DNA of 64,000 bases. It comes from Hyposmocoma kahamanoa (taxonomy: Eukaryota; Arthropoda; Insecta; Lepidoptera; Cosmopterigidae). The notes under the pieces were generated by a model that searched no databases, was not told the DNA's origin, and was given only the letters and a program-made list of their open reading frames with translations. How positions within the stretch are numbered: the stretch's first letter is position 1; every line of letters starts with the position of its first letter. The translations under genes were made by a program, and so were the position numbers. Below, piece after piece: positions 22,211 through 31,831 of the stretch. The stretch lies in NCBI RefSeq assembly GCF_003589595.1, contig NW_020653945.1, forward strand, positions 10,138,855 through 10,202,854, read 5' to 3'.

Positions 22211-25000
22211 TAACTGTATAAGCCTATGTTGCGGGCACAGCACAGTAACGCACTTTAAAATTGACTGTCATTACCATATCTAATGCTTTTTGTTTTAACT
22301 GTCACTCATTACCCAACCGTGTTGCCATTTGGTATGCTTGAAGTTAGTGTAAAGCAAAAATCTGTCTGTACCGAGTTCTTGGGTATTCGCTATTGTTACA
22401 CATAAGAAATGAAACTATTCTTTTGGGTCTAAATCGCTATATTTTGTATTTCAAACAAACCAACGTTTCGGCCCCGCTTACAAGTCCTATGGTATGAGAT
22501 GGTAAAGTCATCAACCAGTTACGTCTATCTAATATTATCTATATTCGCACTGTTAATACAAGTGTTGTAACTCAAAATATGTGAAATTTAATATTGTATC
22601 ATTACTGAACGTAAAATTTAATTCTCTACATGTCAAAAAAACCGTCGTTAGAATATTGTAAGAAACAATCAAAAGATATCTAGTTAACTCAAAATGAGAC
22701 ACATATAGACAGATATATCTAATACAAAAAGTTGTCTAGTAGCAAACCATCCTATTTTTCACTATAGTTCCAAAAGTTATTAACTAAATTTATAAATATA
22801 ATATTTAAAAACTTATTTTTAAATCTTCCAAAAGAAACATTCCAATTTAAGCTAGATATATTTTACAAATCGTCTCTGGAAAGCGATAAAGCTGTATTCC
22901 GCAATATCTGCAAAAATGCTTTTTTTGCATATTCTTGTTCAGTTTTTTTTCTGCTTCGATTGGTCTGGGTCTCATGTCCTAAAATGAAAAATAAAGTCAG
23001 GACAGTATAATTTTTTTAACGCTTTTTTTCTGATTAAGGAATTTTAAAACGAGTTAACCCACATAAAATCCTGTTTTTTTGCGAAATGTGCGTTACATCA
23101 AGAACACGTAATTAAATTTTTCTATGCCTCTGATTACAGCATTTTTGCGTTCCCTAATATTAAAATTGTACCACTTACATTTACTTGGGTGTTGTTAAGT
23201 ACGAACAATGTGATTTACAGCGTTTTAAAGGTCAGAGTTTTTACAGTGCAATGAGTGTTACGATATTTAAAAACAAATATAAACAAGTACAGAATTTCTC
23301 CTTACGTCATTTTATCTTTTCGCTCGCTTCATGACACCGCGACTTACAGCAATCTTTAGAGACTACGCATGCAGCAGTGAGGGTACTTCTGCGTGTTGTC
23401 CGAGGTTTTTTATAGCAAAATCGAAAGTATTTTTTCAATTATTATTGAAAATATTATTTATTTTTCCTTATTTTATTTTATTACTTGTTATATTTAATCT
23501 CATTTATTTATTCAGACCATAAGAGTCTGAAATTAATGACCTACGTAGAACTCGTAAATACGATGCATTTAAATTATAGTGAAATTTACTCAAATCACCA
23601 TGATTACAGTGATTTTATTCGACTGAGAAATCCTACAAAGTTCAAACTCATTGTGATATGTAGGTATGTTAATATATTTAGGTGCTTATTAATCACTAAG
23701 TCACTAAAACGGATTTAGACACAATATTGCAAACAAGCCATTTTCTGGATACATACATATATCTCTCGCCGTTCTCCCATCGGGGTAGGCAGATAAATGT
23801 TGATATCTGAAGTGCGTTTCCGTCTTTTTATGAAGTTTTTTCTCACTTCACAACAGTAACCATCATCATTTATTCAGCAAACTCATGTATCACAAAATCT
23901 TATTTAATTAATAGTCAAAACAATCTAAGACTGAAATTTTAAATAACAAATTACTATATCAAGACGGTTCTAATAAATTGTAACCTAATCCAATGTGCAA
24001 CAATCTTCCGCCGAGAATAATTTAACCAGATTCAGTGCCTCAAACTGCATCAAGAAGCTCCGCGACATGTTACCAAAAGATATGCAATACGCCAAACTCA
24101 AAGCTAGTCTCTACAAAAGTTTATGATCTGACGCCCACGTTTAGAAACCCTGAGAAAAATTTATTAAAAGTATCTACTGAAATGATCATAGAAAACATGT
24201 ACTTTCAAAAAGATCAATAATGCAGAAGCTGGTTGAAGTTCCTGGACCTAACCTTTTACCAGATCAGTTACCACCCGAAAATATCAGTAATGTACAACCG
24301 AGTTGCAGTTCATGGAATTTATAAAATAGAATAGAATACAAGATTTCATTTTAATACATTTTTTTAAATTTTGATGTGTCCTTAATGGATGAATATAGTT
24401 TGGTTTTAATTTAAATTATAATCATGATAAAATGTTTCTATATTTTTACTATTTTCGATCATTACCTAGTTAGTGCCTACGAGGAATAGGGTTGGTTTAA
24501 TTATTATTGAATTTATACTAATTGTAAATCTTTAACATGTAGTTAATCTTTTTCCTCGTAGGTACCAGGCAATAAACTAAAATAGAAAATATAAGAACAG
24601 AAAATGAAAACTAATAATCAAGAGAAGATTAGTTGTTGATTATTATTATTTTATGGAATTTATAATTCATCAGTTCTAAGAACGATGTAATATGGCACAC
24701 AAAATGTCAATGATTTTGTTTTATTGTGTTAAATCTCCAATATTATAATTCGATTTGTTTCATTGTACCTACTCATAGTGACCAAAGTATTTTTTTATAG
24801 GCTTATTTGCTACATTTGGCACAAAAAACGAACCGTTTCAGCGTTATGACTTTTTTGTTTTTGTAATTTTTATTTTGGCTCCAATGAAAAATTGAGTTTT
24901 TGAGTGTTACAGCATTATCGCTTTCCAGTGACGAAATTATTTTGTTGTGAAAACATTTTTTTTTTGCATTAAATTTTACTATTAATGAATAAATTAAAAC
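22211..25000. other. Intergenic, no supported gene
   Basis: AT-rich. It includes a repeat D copy at 22375-22500 (CAAACAAACCAACGTTTCGG). Open frames at 23331-23522, 23485-23718 and 24035-24220 are short, start in no recognisable context and show no domain. Near 24480 and 24552 the phrase TACGAGG / CCTCGTAGG forms a small inverted pair. Confidence 0.35.
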
Positions 25001-25004
25001 TTAT

Positions 25005-25215
25005 TAATTAGTACTGCAGCCTTATATCTGCATGGGAGTTTTCATCACAGGAAATACTGGATCACAAACTGGTGGTACGGAGAAACCATATTCCCTGTCG
25101 AAATTAGGATGTTTTTCATTTCAATGGCCTCTCGCAGCATCCTGGCTACCCAGGCTGTCTACACAACAGACTTCTTTTGCAAGGACCTGGGGTTTGTCGA
25201 ACTTTATTGAGTGTG
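25005..25215 (+). other. Possible orphan exon, unidentified
   Basis: A 210-base stretch is open in two plus frames and more GC-balanced than its neighbours. One frame starts at 25032 and runs to a GTGTAAGT donor-like site near 25211. The other contains FFISMASRSILATQAVYTTD, which is hydrophobic and membrane-like. I cannot identify either product, and neither frame has a convincing acceptor. It may be a single exon of a gene outside the window, or a transposon relic. Confidence 0.25.
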
Positions 25216-25549
25216 TAAGTTTAACCATTACATGCTCGTAGACTGCAGACTTACTTAACATCAGCTATGTTATTATGTTCTTTGACTCGGGTAGAAATAT
25301 GAATGGACAAACGAAGCGAATTAGACATAAGACTGAAGAACTAATTAATAATTTATTCTAATTATCTATATTTGTTAATAATAAAATTTAATTTAACGAG
25401 AAATTTTCAAAGCTAAATTAAAAAAGTAGCGTAAACTGGAATGTTTCCTGGGAAAATTTAAAAATAAAGTATTTAATTAATAATTGTCACTATAGTGAAA
25501 AAAAAGTGGTTTTGCATTAATATTAGTCATAACTGATTGATGATTTTAC

Positions 25550-25640
25550 CAAATCAGTCAGCCGTGAGCATGGGACCTAACGTTGGCTAGTTTGAAAAAA
25601 CAAATATACGCGATTTAGATCCGAAGAAAAAATATCTCTG
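25550..25640 (-). repeat. Dispersed repeat D copy, minus strand
   Basis: CAGTCAGCCGTGAGCATGGG then GTTTGAAAAAACAAATATACG then GCGATTTAGATCCGA, antisense to the copy at 22375. Confidence 0.6.
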
Positions 25641-27715
25641 TATCTTAAACATTTTTCAACTAAGTTGTTCCTTGTCCTAAGTTACCGTGGTTACAACAAT
25701 ACATTTTATTGACGTAGAATCAAAGATTATTCTAATACTTATTGAGTATTAACAATTAAATACAAAAATTCAAATTAAACAACTAAATCGTAAAGAACTA
25801 TATCAATCACAGCCTTATTACCTACCTAAATATGAATTTGGAAACAGTAGATTGAATTTATTAAGAAATTAAGTACGTTAGGCTGCAAAATTACCTACAC
25901 GCACACCCAATAACAAGTACGTGTCAAGTTGACCATGCAAGTTTGCAGACTTACGTCCGGGTATAAACAGCATTTCGACTGCTGCCCCATATGAACGCGC
26001 AGGCACGGGCGAGGGTTCGGCGAAGCAATATCATACACTTGTATGGAATCGCGTGAACACATCTACAATGAATAAGTAGGTGCGGCGTATAGCGCCTTAT
26101 GAACGCAGCCCAGGCGGAAGCCCGCGCCGGCGGTTTCATAATTAATGAGGCCTTAGAATATGGGAATTTAGATTATAGTTTAACCTCACATTAAAGGGAC
26201 AGTAGGTTATATAAAACCACTATATTACTTAACAATTAAAATTTAATACACTGGGGTTGATTTGCACAATCGCAAACTAAACTTATTTGATATTCAATGT
26301 TTTAAATTTTACAGCTCGTAACTTTTTTAATAAAATATAAATGCGCATTTGACCTTCACCTCACCTGATCGCAGCGATGATGAGATCGACGATCGAACAT
26401 GCATACCTAATCAATTCCTATTTTGTCTTTGAAAAGGCCAACGTTCAGAGAACGAGTCTGCAGGCAGGGAATTCCACTCCATATAGCCATTCACTGTATA
26501 AATGTGCAAGCGTAACGCTTCGTGCGAATCCTTGGAATATCTACAACATAGAGGTGGAACCCAAGCCTAGATCTAGCTCCCCGGCGATGGAAATGGGAAG
26601 GCGGAATTGAATCGTGACTATTCCATCCCACGTTATCTGTGATATATCCTGTAGATTACCGATAAGCAGGCAACTTGACGGCAGCGTTCAAGGCTCTGCA
26701 GTTTTGCCTCTACTAAACTCACGTCTGCTAAAAACAAGTCTTCTGTCTTAATGGAAGAAAGATGCAATTACCATTAAGTACAGTTTGCGTTTAAGCGAAT
26801 CAACACATTTATTAGAACAAGCTCTAACTTCACTAGTTCACTGTACTGTGTTTACTCATATGAATCCCACAGTTAGGCACACGATTCCTCTAATGAGAGG
26901 TTTTAAGGCAATATTTAAGAATTAAGAATTTTTCTTCAAGATTTACAAAATTAAGGACAAAATCAAGCACTTTGACTTTGCCCTAAATTCTACACGGTTC
27001 TGTCAAGTTCAACTTATACTTAAATGTTTTTCTTTACAAATTCACTTGTGTCGAGATAACATACGTACCCATTTATACATGTCAAAGAGTAAACGTACCT
27101 ATTAAACCTGTAATATAGATTGATGATGTATATATATCCAGGTTTTGAATTACTCGACAAAATATAAGGATACATTACAAACCACACATAATAGTCCAAA
27201 TAGTATAGATAGCGTAACAATGCGTACAAAGATATCGCGGGCCAATAATAGAGTTGCTCACGTCATCAATTTAAAGCACTACTTTAATTCAGTTTTATAA
27301 ACACATCTATTATGGGCCCACGACTGAACATGAAGGCACAATCTTTTAGATTGACACATTTTTATTAATAATGCAGAAAGACAACTACTAACTTTAGTAT
27401 ATTATACATAACAAAACTGTTATAATCATTAGTATTTCTACTTTCTTTAATAATTGGTCATAATCAAAATGTTTTATTTTAAAAAGGAGAAGCAGTCTTT
27501 GATAAAAGTGTTAAGCGTAATAAAGTGACCATTTTGTATTGAAACAAAGGTTTAAAATATTTATGTACGTGGAATTGTATGAATTAATTTATAGCTATGT
27601 CACATTCACAGACTAATCCATTAAACCGTCCTCATTTTTGCACTACGTGACTGTCGAGTGGGGATTATTGCGTGTTCATGAAATATAATTCCACATTGAA
27701 TACAATTTCGTACTA
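25641..27715. other. Intergenic, no supported gene
   Basis: AT-rich apart from 25950-26140 and 26360-26640, which have raised GC and open frames of 62 and 77 codons that match nothing I recognise. They may be decayed retroelement sequence. Confidence 0.35.
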
Positions 27716-27838
27716 GTGCGCGTACAGATCTGGCGAATGCGCCGCGAACGCGCTGCATGTGCGATACGTGCACAGCTGGCGAGCCTTTCGTATTTCGTAC
27801 AGGCGCAATTGCGGTGCATTCGCCAGATCTGGACGCAC
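27716..27838. mobile_element. GC-rich MITE, about 120 bp
   Basis: GTGCGCGTACAGATCTGGCG at the left is mirrored by CGCCAGATCTGGACGCAC at the right. The inverted ends cover about 28 bases with one or two mismatches. Confidence 0.75.
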
Positions 27839-28229
27839 CTCTAAACGTTATTTTGAAAAGTTATTTTCAAATAGTCACACAATAAGAATACTGTGCGCAA
27901 ACTGGTATTTCCATAATCATGTGACCTCTGTTAATTTGTCAAAATTGTCAATTTCTATTGTTTCCAATCCAGAGCTATCTTGAATTAGACCTGTATAAAG
28001 CTAATAATAATTTTTGCAACAGTCAGGTAATTTCCCGAAGTATAATATGTTTATCACTTATCATACTTTGATAAGTGGTTTGTTATATCTATGTACATCT
28101 GAACACTGTTTCTTGAATTGCTTTCGATAACAATATTTGTGGCATTTATATAGGCATATCAGTGTAATTTAAAACAGTTGTTTATTATAAAAGTAATTCT
28201 AAGGAAAAAGGTTCTTTCAAATAATCTCA

Positions 28230-28665
28230 GTACAGAGTACTAAAAAAACCGACCTCAAAAGTACGTGGAATTACGTCTATTTGCTAAGTTTTATTGAAAT
28301 ATCCTTAAATTCGCCACTATACAGGACTTGACACTGGAGATAATAAAAATCGGTTCTCATTACTCAAAGAATTTTGCGAGAAAAACGCCTTGAATTGGAG
28401 AAATAGCAAAATCAACCATTAAAATAATTGCTCCTTAAGAAAATTTTGGCGCAATGAATCTTCATGCGTGAACAGCCACCCTTAGGGGTGGTTGATTTCC
28501 TTCAAAATGAAATGAGGCCACTATGGAAGTACCCCTTTCCAACAAAAAAGAATCATGAAAATCGGTTCGCAAATACCGGAGGTATCGCGTAACATACATC
28601 CAAAAAAAAACGTACAATCGAATTGAGAACCTCCTCCTTTTTTGAAGTCGGTTAATAATAAGTGT
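28230..28665 (+). mobile_element. Non-autonomous transposon, TTTTTTGAAGTCGGTT family
   Basis: The ends read AAAAACCGACCTCAAAAG on the left and CTCCTTTTTTGAAGTCGGTT on the right, with the palindrome CCACCCTTAGGGGTGG in the middle. From general knowledge, the phrase GAAGTCGGTT beside CTCCTCC is very common in lepidopteran genomes. No coding frame. Confidence 0.6.
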
Positions 28666-28889
28666 ACATTCAACATAGCATTTTAGTTTGTATATAATGT
28701 TATTATCTGAAGCGTAATATCTATAGCAATATTGCTTGTATCTTACAAAAACAATACAATATTAATGAGTAATATAAATGCTTTTCCATTCTAACCCAGT
28801 ATTGAAACTAGATCTGAAATAAAATCTACCATTTTACATTTAATGTGATAAATATTGCATTAAAGATGTTCCAATAACTAATTACAACC

Positions 28890-28895
28890 TTTATT
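28890..28895 (-). promoter_or_regulatory. Poly(A) signal of LRSAM1
   Basis: AATAAA on the minus strand, about 100 bases beyond the LRSAM1 stop codon. It is the first canonical hexamer seen downstream. Confidence 0.6.
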
Positions 28896-28995
28896 GCACA
28901 TGCAATAAGTATTATTGGCATTCATAAGATATTTCATTGAATTGTGTGGAATACTTAAAAGTCACATAAACATAGAATCCACTTCACCATGAAGA

Positions 28996-31098
28996 TCACG
29001 CAACCACAACTTTGATTTTTCTTTCAATGCTACCCCGACACATAGGACAACTGTCAAGTTCTTTATTGGCACATTCCTGACAACAACACATGTGCCCGCA
29101 AGGTATGAATACAACTTCACATTTCTCGTCCATGCAAATAACACATTCAGTTTGCATTGTTAAACTTTCTACATCTGTAGAACTCACTACACCAGTACAC
29201 AATTGTTCTTCAGAAGATGTTTGCACAGGTAATGAAGGTGCTTCCTGCTTCTGAGGTGGGTCAAAGCTCTGTTGAGTTTTGGACCCCACATAACAGTTTA
29301 TAGCTCTCAGGATGCCCTCCCTATCACTTGCCAAAGTTACTCCACTTTCTTTCAATTGTTTCGAAGTTAAATTTAACAAAGATACATTTTCGGAAAACAA
29401 GAACTTTACTAGAAATGGTAGACAATGTATGACACCTTCTTGCAAAAGATAAATCGCAAATTGAGGATCCAACTGCTTTCCCATATTCAGTAAAGATTTT
29501 GGTGCAGAATCAAGTAATTTCTGGTAGTTTCTCAACCAAAAATCTGTTGTTTTATCAGCATCATTTTGCTCCATTTCCTTAAGTGTATCTATGAGCTGTT
29601 TCCTTCTAATGCTTTGTTGATCCAAAAGGTCATCAAGCAATGTCACTAGCTGTGTTCTCTGGTGTAACAATTCATTGTAATTGTATGTAAGTTGTAGTTT
29701 TTTCTTTTCTTGTTCTATTATACTAAGTTTAGCTAAATGTGAAGAAATTAAAGCAATTTCTTGGTTTAAACTCCAGCTTCTTGCATCTGTTCGTTCAACT
29801 AATGATGCAACTACTGCTTTCTGAACATCATGATCTTCTAAAAGCTGGCCCACTAAAACTGAGCGTGATTCATCTTTGGTTTTTATAAATTCTTGTAATT
29901 TATCCATGCCCTCCAGTTCCTCCATCAACACATTTTGCTTTAAGTCTTTGTTAGAATTCTCATAATTCTTCATAGAATGTTGAATGTAATAATCTTCTTT
30001 GATCAATGATTCCATTGCCTTCATCACTTCTGCCTTTCTCAGATTGTCATAGTTTTGTCGCGTAATTTCAAGAAGCCTATCATGTTCAGCTTGTTCATGG
30101 GCTAGCTGCTGCTGTACTATTTCTGGGTTCAATCTTTCAGATTCAATAAAATTAGCAACCAAACAAGCAATTTCAATTTCATCTACTTGAATAGCTTTGA
30201 GCAATTTCTGCCTCTCTGTTTCTCGGGCTTCCTGAACTTTTAATATCTCCGTATCTAGGACAAGTTGGTCATGTATCACGGTTGTTAGAAATTTCTCTCT
30301 TCTTTCTTTAGCTGCTTCATGCATTTTATTTTCTTGCTCTGTAATAGCAGCCTCTTGCTCCTCCCAAGTAATTGTAGGTTGTCTTACAAATGGATCATTT
30401 GTGGAACATGTTGGACTCTGAATCATAAAAACTTCAAGATCGCCTGAGGGTGCAACATATTCAATATTCAATTTGTTGCATAAAAACTGCATTATTTCAG
30501 CAGTGGTCTTTGCAATAACCTCTGGTGGGGGATACACATATTTTTCACAATCCAACTCAATTGATATCAAGTTAGTTGCATGACATATTTCAGGGCACAA
30601 TTCATTTAATTCTTCATTGGTAGTAATATTTAATCTCCTCAAATTTTTCAGTTTACCGAGTGATGGAGTCAATTTTTTTAGTCTATTTTTAGATACATCC
30701 AAAATCTGCAGATTCTGTAAATACTGTATTTCTTCAGGTATATACTTGAGCTGGTTGTTTTGTACATAGAATTCTGTCAAATTCACTAAATATTTAATAT
30801 CACTGGGCAAACGAGAGAATTTATTATAGCTTAAGTTTAAAACCTTAAGAAGATATAAATCAGATAACTGCCCTCCATCGTCTAAAGAGCGCAGATAATT
30901 TTCGTTTAAAAATAAATGTTCTTTTCTATACACTTTACAGATACAGAAAATGCCGGAGGGTAATTTTTGGAGTTGACAATCGGACAAATCGAAGTCAGAT
31001 TCCGGGGATTCTTTAGCCAAGTATAACTTCCTTTCTAATTTAACTCGAGCGTCTTGGTCGCTGTTGGATGGGTTGGAATGCTTACCAAACAACGCCAT
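28996..31098 (-). CDS. LRSAM1: LRSAM1-like E3 ubiquitin ligase
   Basis: A 700-residue RING-type E3 ligase. In vertebrates LRSAM1 ubiquitinates TSG101 and intracellular bacteria and acts in endosomal sorting and xenophagy. Order seen: N-terminal MALFGK segment with a basic/acidic helix (LERKLYLAKE), leucine-rich repeats about residues 35-170, a long charged coiled coil about 236-540, a SAM domain about 545-605, and a C-terminal RING from 650 (CVIC, then CGHMCCC, then CPMC). Length and order match the human protein (723 residues). The start was chosen at 31098 because its first 30 residues align with the family. The frame continues open 36 codons upstream, but that extension is hydrophobic and unlike the family. 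The whole CDS is one uninterrupted frame. The linker between SAM and RING (606-649) has no P(T/S)AP motif, the TSG101-binding tetrapeptide of the vertebrate protein. Identity is secure; substrates are not known from sequence. Confidence 0.95.
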   Translation of the reverse strand: MALFGKHSNPSNSDQDARVKLERKLYLAKESPESDFDLSDCQLQKLPSGIFCICKVYRKEHLFLNENYLRSLDDGGQLSDLYLLKVLNLSYNKFSRLPSDIKYLVNLTEFYVQNNQLKYIPEEIQYLQNLQILDVSKNRLKKLTPSLGKLKNLRRLNITTNEELNELCPEICHATNLISIELDCEKYVYPPPEVIAKTTAEIMQFLCNKLNIEYVAPSGDLEVFMIQSPTCSTNDPFVRQPTITWEEQEAAITEQENKMHEAAKERREKFLTTVIHDQLVLDTEILKVQEARETERQKLLKAIQVDEIEIACLVANFIESERLNPEIVQQQLAHEQAEHDRLLEITRQNYDNLRKAEVMKAMESLIKEDYYIQHSMKNYENSNKDLKQNVLMEELEGMDKLQEFIKTKDESRSVLVGQLLEDHDVQKAVVASLVERTDARSWSLNQEIALISSHLAKLSIIEQEKKKLQLTYNYNELLHQRTQLVTLLDDLLDQQSIRRKQLIDTLKEMEQNDADKTTDFWLRNYQKLLDSAPKSLLNMGKQLDPQFAIYLLQEGVIHCLPFLVKFLFSENVSLLNLTSKQLKESGVTLASDREGILRAINCYVGSKTQQSFDPPQKQEAPSLPVQTSSEEQLCTGVVSSTDVESLTMQTECVICMDEKCEVVFIPCGHMCCCQECANKELDSCPMCRGSIERKIKVVVA

Positions 31099-31206
31099 CG
31101 TTGTTTGGTGCACGCATGATACAGCACAACCCATGAAATTAAGTGCAAAACTTAAAAAAATCAACCAAAATGTTACCGATACTTTTACTAGTTCTCCCGC
31201 TGTCAC

Positions 31207-31831
31207 CGGTGTCGGAAAATCATTTCTAACACTTGTTTATGATGTAGAAGACAACGCAGACGTTAGAACCACTATCCACGTAGTAGTTTCTACAAAAACT
31301 GAATTTAAAATTACATTATTATCTTTATCCGCAACTATAAAAATTATTGACGATCTAATCTCTTGTGTTGACAAATTTGACTTTGGCATTGTCATTGATA
31401 TGTGACACTTGAAAATGTGACCATTTTGCTTATTGTAAATTCCTACCATACCAGAACATCGACGACGCGCGGTCAGTCAATGGATAGAAAGGATAAATGT
31501 AAGGAAGTGGTTAACCATTAAATAAAAATTTAATTAATAATATTAAATAATAATATAAATAAATTATATAAAAATATAAAATAAATATAATAATAAACTT
31601 GATTTATTTATTTAACAAAAATCACAATTAAGTACAAAATAATATCATAGTCTTCAAAAATTACAAACAAGTTCGTAATTATTCAAGCTTATAATTTGAC
31701 ATCGATAATAATTATTGAATTGTGTACATAAACTAATCTTATATAACTATTTATTATTATGACTTTACATTATAATAATGCATTATTTTATTAGAATAGC
31801 ACATTTTTAGCTTGGTATGGTAGACAAATGG
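31207..31831. other. Spacer between LRSAM1 and astacin 1
   Basis: Contains the presumed LRSAM1 5' leader and promoter (about 31100-31460) and the very AT-rich 3' flank of astacin 1. TTTATT hexamers near 31604-31615 give candidate AATAAA signals on the minus strand. No separate gene is supported. Confidence 0.5.

Noticed and set aside
31064..31405. 113-codon plus-strand frame overlapping the LRSAM1 5' end
   Set aside because: It is antisense to the LRSAM1 start and shows no independent coding feature.
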